From JALORV01 sp035498175 (GTDB taxonomy: Bacteria > Pseudomonadota > Gammaproteobacteria > Burkholderiales > Burkholderiaceae_F), in the NCBI GenBank assembly GCA_035498175.1, contig DATKAJ010000014.1, forward strand, positions 1 through 64,000: a stretch of 64,000 nt of DNA, written 5' to 3'. Below are positions 8,290-15,110 of the stretch, piece by piece. The position numbers and the translations under genes are program-made. The notes under the pieces were generated by a model, which saw only the letters and a program-made list of their open reading frames with translations, was not told the DNA's origin and did not search any database. Position 1 is the stretch's first letter, and each line of letters opens with the position of its first letter.

Positions 8290-9177
8290 CTACAGCCCAT
8301 CCGGCAGCGGAATGAGTTCGTCCGAGTCCGTAGGTGGAAGCGGAATCCGCCGCGCCGACCAGTCGGCCTTGGCCTGTTCGATGCGTTCCTTGCGCGAGGA
8401 GACGAAATTCCACCAGATGTGGCGCGGCCCGACCGGCTCGCCGCCGAGCACCATGACGGTGGAGCGTGCCGTCGCCGTGAGGGCGACTGCCGAGCCACCC
8501 GCAAACACCAGCATCGTCTTGGAGGCGTAGCCTCTTCCGCCCCACTCGACCGCGCCGCTCACGACGTAGGCGCCGCGCTCTGAATACTCATCGGGCAATT
8601 CCACACGCGCCCCCGGCTGCAGCTGCAGGTGCGCGTAGAACAGCGGCGAGAGCGTGCGCACCGAACTGCTCGCACCGAATGCGGAGCCCGCGATCATGCT
8701 GCCCGTGACCCCCGGCAGCGCAATGGCCGGGATGTCGGCACGGCCGTAGTGCTCGAAGGCCGGCTCGATTTCTTCCTTGTCCGTCGGCAACGCAACCCAG
8801 GCCTGCATGCCGTGGAGCGGGCCGCCGCTGTCGCGCATCGAGTCGAAGCGTTCCGAGTGGCTGATGCCTCGCCCCGCGGTCATCCAGTTCACCTCGCCGG
8901 GCCGGATGACCTGCTCGACGCCAAGCGAATCGCGATGCGTCAGCTCACCGGCGAACAGATAGGTCACGGTGGCCAGTCCGATGTGCGGATGGGGACGCAC
9001 ATCGGCACTGCGCGGAACCGGCGCCGCGAGCTGCAGTGGCCCGAGGTGATCGAGGAAGATGAAGGGCCCGACCATCCGGCGCTTCGCATACGGGAGCACG
9101 CGGCCGACCTGGAAGCCCCCCAGGTCGCGCTCGCGCGCCGGGAATGCCAGCTCGACGCCCTCCGAGGGATCGCCCAT
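8290..9177 (-). CDS. Pirin family protein
   Basis: 295 aa with the bicupin pirin signature: RPHPHIGLATVTYLF supplies the metal-binding histidines and NWMTAGRGISHSER the rest of the site. The N-terminal motif VGRVLPYAKRRMVGPFIFLDH is typical. Bacterial pirins are cytoplasmic iron cupins linked to quercetin oxidation or to regulation of pyruvate metabolism; the exact role here is unknown. It stands first-to-last in a minus-strand group with the SRPBCC protein and quinone oxidoreductase. Confidence 0.92.
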   Translation of the reverse strand: MGDPSEGVELAFPARERDLGGFQVGRVLPYAKRRMVGPFIFLDHLGPLQLAAPVPRSADVRPHPHIGLATVTYLFAGELTHRDSLGVEQVIRPGEVNWMTAGRGISHSERFDSMRDSGGPLHGMQAWVALPTDKEEIEPAFEHYGRADIPAIALPGVTGSMIAGSAFGASSSVRTLSPLFYAHLQLQPGARVELPDEYSERGAYVVSGAVEWGGRGYASKTMLVFAGGSAVALTATARSTVMVLGGEPVGPRHIWWNFVSSRKERIEQAKADWSARRIPLPPTDSDELIPLPDGL

Positions 9178-9197
9178 TTCGGCTCCTGCGCTTGAGG

Positions 9198-9785
9198 CTA
9201 TTTCTTCGGCGCGCCCTGCTCACGCATCGCACGCAGCTGGGACAGCCACTCGGTCCAGTCGACGGGTCCGCTGGCCCAGCGCTTCTGCAGGTTGGCCAGG
9301 ATATTGCCCCAGGCACGTTCGAAATAAGCGTAGGCCTTGTCCCATTGGCCCCCGTCGCCCCAGCCGGTGTGATGAATGCTGACCCGAGTCTGCTTGTCCG
9401 ACACGGGTTCGAAGCGGACCGTCACGAAGGTGTGCTGGCCACGCACCTCGGGCAGGCTCGGCGGCGCGTTCCAGTCGAACGAGATCATCTTCTTCGGCTG
9501 CAGCGCCATGTACTGCATGTCGTCCGCGCCCTTGAGGCCTGGTTCTGCCATCGGATCGAAGTAGATCGCGAATGCGCCGCCAACCTTCGGCTCGATCTTC
9601 GCGTCGGGTGCAAAGAACGCGATGATCCCTGCGCGCGTGGTCCAGCTGTCCCACGCCTGGTCGACCGTTGCGTCGACGACGACGGACTTTTCGATCACGC
9701 GCTCGGCGGCGTCCGCGTGCGGACCCAGCAGCACTAGAACGCCAGCCAGGAGCGCGACCGCGGCCCCGGATTGCAATTTCTTCAT
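9198..9785 (-). CDS. Exported SRPBCC-domain protein
   Basis: 195 aa with a signal peptide (hydrophobic stretch ending PHADA) and one START/AHSA1-type SRPBCC domain (about 30-170): VVVDATVDQAWDSWTT and the later WNAPPSLPE and GWGDGGQWDKAY. The domain forms a hydrophobic-ligand cavity. A secreted form is less usual than the cytoplasmic AHSA1 proteins. It lies between pirin and the quinone oxidoreductase, same strand. The ligand is unknown. Confidence 0.8.
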   Translation of the reverse strand: MKKLQSGAAVALLAGVLVLLGPHADAAERVIEKSVVVDATVDQAWDSWTTRAGIIAFFAPDAKIEPKVGGAFAIYFDPMAEPGLKGADDMQYMALQPKKMISFDWNAPPSLPEVRGQHTFVTVRFEPVSDKQTRVSIHHTGWGDGGQWDKAYAYFERAWGNILANLQKRWASGPVDWTEWLSQLRAMREQGAPKK

Positions 9786-9798
9786 CTCTTCCTCCGAA

Positions 9799-10779
9799 TC
9801 ACGACCGCGGATGGATCACCAGCTTGCCAACGGCCTTGCGCGCCAGCAGCGCCTCGAGGGCGCGCGGAGCCTCGGCAAGTGCATACGTTTGCGAGATGTG
9901 CGGCTTGAGCCGTCCCTGGGCGAGCCACGTGTAGAGCTCCTTGAGCATCGCGGCGTTGGCCGCGGGTTCGCGGCGCGCGAAGTCACCCCAGAAGACTCCG
10001 ACCGCGGAGCTACCCTTGATCAGCAGCAGGTTGGCCGGAATCTGCGGAATCGCGCCATCGGCAAAACCCACCAGCAGCAGCCGTCCGCGCCAGGCGAGGC
10101 CGCGCACCGCGGCATCGGTCAGCGCGCCGCCGACCGGGTCGTAGATCACGTCCGCGCCCTTGCCGCCGGTCGCGGTCTTGAGCGCTTCCCGCAGGTCGAC
10201 GCTCGTGTAGTTGATGGTTTCGTCGGCGCCATGGTCGCGCGCGGCCGCGAGTTTCGCTTCGCTCGATGCGGCGGCAACGACACGTGCCCCGGCGATCTTG
10301 CCGAGTTCGACCGCGGCCAGACCGACTCCACCACCGGCACCCAGCACCACCAGAGTCTCGCCGGCCCTCAGCTGGCCGCGATCGAAGAGCGCGTGATGCG
10401 AGGTCGCATAGGTCAGCGTGAAGGCGGCGGCCTGGTCCGCCGAAACGCCGTCCGGCAGCGGCACGGTCAACGCAGCTGGCGCGCAGACGTACTCGGCGAA
10501 GCCGCCGACGCCGACGAAGGCGACGACGCGGTCACCTGCTTTCAGCTGCCGCACACCTGCACCGACCGCGTCGACCACACCGGCCACTTCGGTACCCGGG
10601 ATGAATGGCAGCGGAGGCTGCACCTGGTACTTCTTCTGCACGATCAACGCGTCGGGGAAGTTGACCCCGGCCGCCTCGACCTTGACCCGCACCGACGCCG
10701 TATCAGGCTCGGGCGTCGCGACATCCGCCAGCACCAGCCGGTCCGGCATGCCCCACTCTACGCACTGGATGGCTTTCAT
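9799..10779 (-). CDS. NADPH:quinone oxidoreductase (zinc-free MDR family)
   Basis: 326 aa. N-terminal GroES-like domain with the PLPFIPGTEVAGVV motif, then a Rossmann domain with VLGAGGGVGLAAVELGK and the later GADVIYDPVGG. No zinc-ligand cysteines are visible, as in the QOR branch. The start at 10779 has a strong AGGAGG ribosome site seven bases upstream; a longer frame to 10959 would run through the divergent promoter region. It would reduce quinones or enoyl substrates with NADPH. It faces the acyl-CoA dehydrogenase across an 84-bp divergent gap, so the two may be co-regulated. Confidence 0.9.
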   Translation of the reverse strand: MKAIQCVEWGMPDRLVLADVATPEPDTASVRVKVEAAGVNFPDALIVQKKYQVQPPLPFIPGTEVAGVVDAVGAGVRQLKAGDRVVAFVGVGGFAEYVCAPAALTVPLPDGVSADQAAAFTLTYATSHHALFDRGQLRAGETLVVLGAGGGVGLAAVELGKIAGARVVAAASSEAKLAAARDHGADETINYTSVDLREALKTATGGKGADVIYDPVGGALTDAAVRGLAWRGRLLLVGFADGAIPQIPANLLLIKGSSAVGVFWGDFARREPAANAAMLKELYTWLAQGRLKPHISQTYALAEAPRALEALLARKAVGKLVIHPRS

Positions 10780-10863
10780 CAATCCTCCTTCTGCAGACTC
10801 TACCCGCCGGCTCAAGCCGCAACAACCGCGCTGCGCTATCCTGACTGCACGGAGGAGCGAATC

Positions 10864-12096
10864 ATGGATTTCCAGTACTCGAGCCGCGCACAGGACCTGC
10901 GGGAGCGCGTCAGCGCATTCATGCAGCAGCATGTGTATCCGGTGGAGCGCCGCTTCCACGATGAGGTCGAGGAGAACACGCGCAAGGGCGCACGCTGGAC
11001 ACCGACCCGGCTCATCGAAGAACTGAAGCCCAAGGCACGCGCGGCCGGGCTATGGAACCTGTTCCTGCCCGATTCGTCGCACGGCGCGGGGCTCACCAAT
11101 CTCGAATACGCGCCTCTGGCGGAGATCATGGGCCGCGTGCCGTGGGCCTCGGAAGTGTTCAACTGCTCGGCGCCGGACACCGGCAACATGGAAACGATCG
11201 AGCGCTACGGCTCGCCCGAACAGAAGGAGAAGTGGCTGAAGCCGCTGCTCGCCGGCGAGATCCGCTCGGCGTTTGCGATGACCGAGCCCGAAGTCGCCTC
11301 GTCCGACGCGACCAACATCCAGACCTCGATGCGGCGCGAGGGCGACACCTACGTGATCAACGGCCGCAAGTGGTGGACCTCGGGTGCCGGCGACCCGCGC
11401 TGCAAGATCTACATCGTCATGGGCAAGACCGACCCGGAGGCCCCAAAGCACGCCCAGCAGTCGATGATCCTGGTGCCAGCCGACGCGCCGGGCATGCGCG
11501 TGGTAAGGCCGCTCAACGTTTTCGGCTACGACGATGCGCCGCACGGTCACATGGAAACGCTGTTCGAGAACGTGCGCGTGCCGGTGTCGAACATCCTGCT
11601 CGGCGAAGGTCGCGGCTTCGAGATCGCGCAGGGTCGGCTGGGCCCGGGTCGCATTCATCACTGCATGCGCTCGATCGGGCTTGCGGAGCGCGCGCTCGAA
11701 CTCATGTGCAAGCGCCTCGCGGGCCGCGTGGCCTTCGGCGGTCCAATCGCCCGCCAGACCGTGTGGCAGGAACGCATCGCCGAGGCGCGCTGCATGATCG
11801 ACCAGGCACGGCTGCTGACGCTGAAGGCGGCCTGGATGATGGACACCGTCGGCAACAAGACCGCAAAGGCCGAGATCGCGATGATCAAGGTCGTCGCCCC
11901 CAACGTCGCGTGCACCGTGCTCGACTGGGCGATCCAGGCGCATGGCGGGGCCGGGATGTGCGACGACTTTCCGGTCGCGTACGCCTACACGCTGGCACGA
12001 ACGCTGCGCCTCGCGGACGGACCTGACGAAGTGCATCGCAACGCGATCGCCAAGCTCGAGATCGCCAAGCACGTGCCGCTGCCGCCGAAGCACTGA
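10864..12096 (+). CDS. Acyl-CoA dehydrogenase, ACAD11-like
   Basis: 410 aa. FAD-dependent acyl-CoA dehydrogenase: TEPEVASSDATNIQTS (FAD/substrate site), the WWTSGAGDPRCKIYIVMGK segment in shorter core form TSGAGDPRC, and the C-terminal IQAHGGAGMCDDFPVA. Elongated helices and the QHVYPVE start match the ACAD10/11 C-terminal branch rather than short- or medium-chain enzymes. The ATG at 10864 follows a GGAGGA ribosome site. In ACAD10/11 and LvaC the enzyme works after a kinase on 4-hydroxyacyl-CoA; such a kinase is at 2498-3541. Electron transfer to ETF is expected. Confidence 0.92.
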   Translation: MDFQYSSRAQDLRERVSAFMQQHVYPVERRFHDEVEENTRKGARWTPTRLIEELKPKARAAGLWNLFLPDSSHGAGLTNLEYAPLAEIMGRVPWASEVFNCSAPDTGNMETIERYGSPEQKEKWLKPLLAGEIRSAFAMTEPEVASSDATNIQTSMRREGDTYVINGRKWWTSGAGDPRCKIYIVMGKTDPEAPKHAQQSMILVPADAPGMRVVRPLNVFGYDDAPHGHMETLFENVRVPVSNILLGEGRGFEIAQGRLGPGRIHHCMRSIGLAERALELMCKRLAGRVAFGGPIARQTVWQERIAEARCMIDQARLLTLKAAWMMDTVGNKTAKAEIAMIKVVAPNVACTVLDWAIQAHGGAGMCDDFPVAYAYTLARTLRLADGPDEVHRNAIAKLEIAKHVPLPPKH

Positions 12097-12116
12097 GACG
12101 TACCGCGGAGAGCGAA

Positions 12117-12806
12117 ATGATCGATGTGTACAGCTGGCCGACCCCGAACGGGCACAAGGTCCACATCATGCTCGAGGAGTGCTGCCTGCCGTACACGGCG
12201 CACGCCGTGGACATCGGCGCGGGCGACCAGTTCACGCCGCAGTTCCTGGCGATCAGCCCGAACAACAAGATCCCTGCGATCGTCGATTCCGACGGCCCGG
12301 CTGGCAAGGCGATCTCGCTGTTCGAGTCGGGTGCGATCCTCGTCTATCTCGCCGGCAAGGCCGGACGCTTCCTGCCGCAGGATGTGCGCGGCAAGTACGT
12401 CGCGCTGCAGTGGCTGATGTTCCAGATGGGAAGCGTCGGACCGATGCTGGGCCAGGCGCATCACTTCCGCCTCTACGCGCCGGAGAAGATCGAGTACGCG
12501 ATCAACCGCTACACGAACGAAGCCAGGCGGCTCTACGGCGTGATGGACCGACACCTGCGCGGCGCGGAATATTTCGCCGGCGAGTATTCGATCGCGGACA
12601 TTGCGATCTTTCCGTGGACGCGCGTGCCGGCAAACCAGGGCGTGGAGATCGCCGAGTATCCGAACTTCAAGCGCTGGTTCGACGCGGTCTCGGCCAGGCC
12701 CGCGGTGCAGCGCGGAGTCAAGGTGCTGGCGGACCGGCGCAAGCCGATCACCGACAACAGAGCCCGCGACGTGCTCTTCGGCGCGCAGCAGTACGCGAGG
12801 CGCTAG
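12117..12806 (+). CDS. Glutathione S-transferase family protein (YfcG/YghU-like)
   Basis: 229 aa. N-terminal thioredoxin-like domain with SWPTPNGHKVHIMLEE, then QFLAISPNNKIPAIVD and the Glu-Ser of SLFESGAI that binds the glutathione gamma-glutamyl group; C-terminal all-helical domain with YSIADIAIFPW. The Asn of TPNGHK fits the YfcG/YghU (disulfide-bond oxidoreductase) group, which uses Thr/Asn in place of Tyr/Ser. It lies 20 bases after the acyl-CoA dehydrogenase, probably on the same transcript, with a role in detoxifying or reducing by-products. Confidence 0.88.
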   Translation: MIDVYSWPTPNGHKVHIMLEECCLPYTAHAVDIGAGDQFTPQFLAISPNNKIPAIVDSDGPAGKAISLFESGAILVYLAGKAGRFLPQDVRGKYVALQWLMFQMGSVGPMLGQAHHFRLYAPEKIEYAINRYTNEARRLYGVMDRHLRGAEYFAGEYSIADIAIFPWTRVPANQGVEIAEYPNFKRWFDAVSARPAVQRGVKVLADRRKPITDNRARDVLFGAQQYARR

Positions 12807-12813
12807 TTCAGCG

Positions 12814-13251
12814 CTACTGCACGGGATTCTTCAGCAGGTGGCCGAAGGGCACGGGCATCACCTCAATGCCCTCGTCGACCAGTTCGGCCGCCTGCTCGCG
12901 CGAAGCGAGCCCACGGATCGAACGCTGCGGCGATTCCTTGTAGTGGATGCGTCGCGCTTCGTCCGGGAAGCTCTCTCCGACGTCCTCGGTGTTCGCGCGG
13001 ATCTGCTGCGCCATGTGCAGCATCAGCTTCTGCATGGCCGCATCGTTGGGCATCGCGACGACCTGCTTCTCGCCCGGCGCTTCCGCCCCCAGGTTGAGCC
13101 GCGGCGCCGATAACAACTTGCGCACCGTATGACTGCCACAAACCGGGCACTCGACCAGGTTCGCGTGCTGTTGGCGATCGAACTCCTCCGTCGAGGCAAA
13201 CCAGCCCTCGAAGGAGTGTTCGTTGTCGCAGCCGAGGTTGAAGACTTTCAT
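12814..13251 (-). CDS. DUF1178 family protein
   Basis: 145 aa. N-terminal zinc-ribbon-like segment with NLGCDNEHSFEGWF and CPVCGS, then a helical C-terminal part with the family motif MPNDAAMQK. The function of the family is not known. The start at 13251 is the conserved MKVFNLGC; an apparent extension to 13368 runs through the tRNA-Leu gene and is rejected. It converges on the GST gene with a 7-bp gap. Confidence 0.88.
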   Translation of the reverse strand: MKVFNLGCDNEHSFEGWFASTEEFDRQQHANLVECPVCGSHTVRKLLSAPRLNLGAEAPGEKQVVAMPNDAAMQKLMLHMAQQIRANTEDVGESFPDEARRIHYKESPQRSIRGLASREQAAELVDEGIEVMPVPFGHLLKNPVQ

Positions 13252-13259
13252 CCGTGTCG

Positions 13260-13350
13260 TGGTGCCGCGGGCCGGGATCGAACCGGCATGCTTGCTTTCG
13301 CTTGCGGCGGATTTTAAGTCCGCTGTGTCTACCAGTTTCACCACCGCGGC
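13260..13350 (-). tRNA. leuZ: tRNA-Leu (anticodon UAA)
   Basis: 91 nt including an encoded CCA (bases 13260-13262). The 7-bp acceptor stem GCCGCGG/CCGCGGC pairs fully; the anticodon loop CTTAAAA sits in a 5-bp stem; a long variable arm (class II) is present; and the T-arm reads GGTTCGATCCC. In E. coli the same three tRNAs (glyW-cysT-leuZ) follow pgsA; here a methyltransferase gene separates this one from tRNA-Cys. Confidence 0.97.
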
Positions 13351-13380
13351 GGCGATAAGAACTGGCAAAGCCTAACAGTT

Positions 13381-13397
13381 GACCGCCTGTCGCGGTC
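13381..13397 (-). terminator. Hairpin after the methyltransferase gene
   Basis: A 6-bp perfect stem (GACCGC/GCGGTC) with a 5-base loop overlaps the methyltransferase stop and precedes a mildly T-rich stretch on the minus strand, 30 bp before tRNA-Leu. It may attenuate read-through into the tRNA. Confidence 0.3.
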
Positions 13398-14179
13398 TAA
13401 GTTGCACGCCCACCCGGCTTTTCGAACAGCATCGCCGCCCGCGTGCAGTACTGGGCCGGAATCAGGCGCTGCAGGTGGGGATCGACCACCGCGTCGATCC
13501 GATTCACCGCTGCCCGCCAGAAGCGCGGCGCTCGCTCGGTGCGCAGCGGCCCGAACCGCCCGAGCGCTGCGTCGAGCACGGCATAGCGGCCCGTTCGCTG
13601 CCATAGCCCGTGCAATCCGAGAGCCTCCCCGGCGGCGATCCACTCCGGCAGCGGCCGCGGGTGATACAGCGGATCGTCCTCCACTCGCGCACCGAGGCCT
13701 TCGAACATCACCAGACAACCGCCGCGCCGCAGGACCCGCTCCATTTCGCGCAGCATCGTCTCCTGGCGCGCATAGGTATTGTGGTGCAGAACCGCGAATG
13801 ACCAGACCAGGTCGAAGCTCGCGTCGGGAAACGGCAATTGCAGTCCGTCGCCCTTGCGCAGTTCAAGCGCTGGATGCAGTCGGTGCGCGATCGCCAGCAT
13901 TTCGGCCGAAACGTCGACGCCGGAACAGATCCACCCCCACGCCGTCAGTAACGGGAACCAGCGGCCCGATCCGCACCCGTGATCGAGAGCCCGCCCGCCC
14001 CTCGTCGACCGACGTCGTTGCACCTGCTCGAGCGCGGCACGTGCCAGTACCTGCTGCACTCCGTCGATTCCCCGGTTCGCGATGGGATCGTCGATGCACG
14101 CAGCGAGCAGCGGATCGCCGCCGCTCTTGCGGGCCTTTTCGTCCCAGTAGCGCTCGGGTGATGACTCCGGCACCGCCAT
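13397..14179 (-). CDS. Class I SAM-dependent methyltransferase
   Basis: 260 aa. SAM-binding motif I LDHGCGSGRWFPLL, then GVDVSAEML (motif II acid) and FDLVWSFAVLHH. The C-terminal half resembles the UbiE/Coq5-like Methyltransf_11 group, but the substrate is not recognisable. The start at 14179 avoids the tRNA-Cys gene just upstream. It sits between tRNA-Cys and tRNA-Leu in a run that is uninterrupted in E. coli, so it was probably inserted here. It could be expressed by read-through from the tRNA promoter. Confidence 0.85.
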   Translation of the reverse strand: MAVPESSPERYWDEKARKSGGDPLLAACIDDPIANRGIDGVQQVLARAALEQVQRRRSTRGGRALDHGCGSGRWFPLLTAWGWICSGVDVSAEMLAIAHRLHPALELRKGDGLQLPFPDASFDLVWSFAVLHHNTYARQETMLREMERVLRRGGCLVMFEGLGARVEDDPLYHPRPLPEWIAAGEALGLHGLWQRTGRYAVLDAALGRFGPLRTERAPRFWRAAVNRIDAVVDPHLQRLIPAQYCTRAAMLFEKPGGRAT

Positions 14180-14249
14180 CCGGATTCCGACGTCAGTCCA
14201 CGCACCGATCGTCGGAGCTCGTGATTGCCAATGCTCGCGCCGAGAATCG

Positions 14250-14323
14250 TGGAGGCGGGGGTCGGAATCGAACCGGCGTACACGGATTTGCAGTCCGCTG
14301 CATGGCCACTCTGCCACCCCGCC
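14250..14323 (-). tRNA. cysT: tRNA-Cys (anticodon GCA)
   Basis: 74 nt including encoded CCA (14250-14252). Acceptor stem GGCGGGG pairs with CCCCGCC, the anticodon loop is CTGCAAA, and the T-loop is GGTTCGATTCC. Discriminator base U, as is normal for tRNA-Cys. It follows tRNA-Gly in the same direction. Confidence 0.97.
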
Positions 14324-14341
14324 GCATGGGGTTCAAACCAA

Positions 14342-14367
14342 AAGGGGAAGCACTCCGGCTTCCCCTT
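14342..14367 (-). terminator. 10-bp perfect hairpin between tRNA-Gly and tRNA-Cys
   Basis: AAGGGGAAGC and GCTTCCCCTT form a perfect 10-bp stem with a 6-base loop. On the minus strand the 3' arm runs into TTTTGGTTTG. It could be a partial terminator, or a processing signal in a tRNA precursor. Confidence 0.45.
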
Positions 14368-14378
14368 GCAATGAATTC

Positions 14379-14454
14379 TGGAGCGGGAAACGAGTCTCGA
14401 ACTCGCGACCTCAACCTTGGCAAGGTTGCGCTCTACCAACTGAGCTATTCCCGC
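14379..14454 (-). tRNA. glyW: tRNA-Gly (anticodon GCC)
   Basis: 76 nt including encoded CCA (14379-14381). Acceptor stem GCGGGAA/TTCCCGC, D-arm AGCTCAGTTGGTAGAGC, anticodon GCC in CCTTGCCAAGG, and T-loop GAGTTCGAGACTC. Transcribed from its own consensus promoter just upstream. Same identity and position as glyW of E. coli. Confidence 0.98.
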
Positions 14455-14466
14455 GCGAGGAGCGAA

Positions 14467-14494
14467 ATTATAGCGGGGGTCGATGGGGTGTCAA
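14467..14494 (-). promoter_or_regulatory. Consensus sigma-70 promoter for tRNA-Gly
   Basis: On the minus strand, TTGACA (14489-14494), a 16-bp spacer and TATAAT (14467-14472): 12 of 12 consensus bases. The first transcribed base should lie near 14460, a few bases before the mature tRNA 5' end. It sits in the gap after the pgsA stop. A GC-rich stretch between the -10 and the expected start resembles a stringent discriminator. Confidence 0.85.
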
Positions 14495-14513
14495 ACCTAC
14501 GCGACCCATTTCT

Positions 14514-15110
14514 TCATCGTTCCCTGAGATGGGGCCACGCCATTTTCATGTACACCAACATCGAATACACGGTGAGTGCTGCCGCAACGTAGATCAGCAC
14601 TGTGCCGATCGAGTGAACGTCGATCCGCCCGAACAATGGATCGTGGAACAGCAGCATCGGGATCGCGACCATCTGCGCGATCGTCTTGATCTTCCCGAGC
14701 GAGCTGACCGCGACGCTTCCCGATTTTCCGATCCGGGCCATCCATTCACGAAGGGCAGAGACGGCGATCTCGCGGCCGATGATCACGAGCGCCACGAATT
14801 CATCGACGCGGTCGAGGGACAGCAGTACCACCAGTGCGGCGCACACCATCAGCTTGTCGGCGACCGGGTCGAGGAAGGCGCCGAGCCGGCTCACCATGCC
14901 GTAGCGGCGAGCGATGTAACCGTCGAATGCATCGGTGATGGCAGCGAGCACGAACAGCCAGCAGGCGCTGGCGTTCTTCCAGTGCGGCGGAAACCAGGCG
15001 TCGGGCACGTAGAAGATGCCGACGATCACCGGGATCATCGCGATCCGCGCCCAGGTAAGCGCCATTGGCACATTGAAGGTCAGCGGCGGATTATTCGGTG
15101 GGCTGGCCAT
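14514..15110 (-). CDS. pgsA: CDP-diacylglycerol--glycerol-3-phosphate 3-phosphatidyltransferase
   Basis: 198 aa integral membrane enzyme that makes phosphatidylglycerol phosphate, the first step to PG and cardiolipin. The CDP-alcohol phosphatidyltransferase motif is complete: Asp60, Asp63, Gly64, Arg68, Gly77, Asp81 and Asp85 in DAFDGYIARR...LGAFLDPVADK. About four to six membrane helices. The start at 15110 places FNVPMALTWAR where E. coli has its FNIPTLLT start region; it overlaps the uvrC stop by 20 bases. uvrC-pgsA order is conserved in proteobacteria. Confidence 0.95.
   Translation of the reverse strand: MASPPNNPPLTFNVPMALTWARIAMIPVIVGIFYVPDAWFPPHWKNASACWLFVLAAITDAFDGYIARRYGMVSRLGAFLDPVADKLMVCAALVVLLSLDRVDEFVALVIIGREIAVSALREWMARIGKSGSVAVSSLGKIKTIAQMVAIPMLLFHDPLFGRIDVHSIGTVLIYVAAALTVYSMLVYMKMAWPHLRER

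Noticed and set aside
12814..13368. DUF1178 gene extended upstream to 13368
   Set aside because: The extra codons lie in tRNA-Leu; the family N-terminus begins at 13251.
13402..14592. Plus-strand frame running across the methyltransferase and two tRNA genes
   Set aside because: It would translate through tRNA-Cys and tRNA-Gly on the opposite strand and has no domain.
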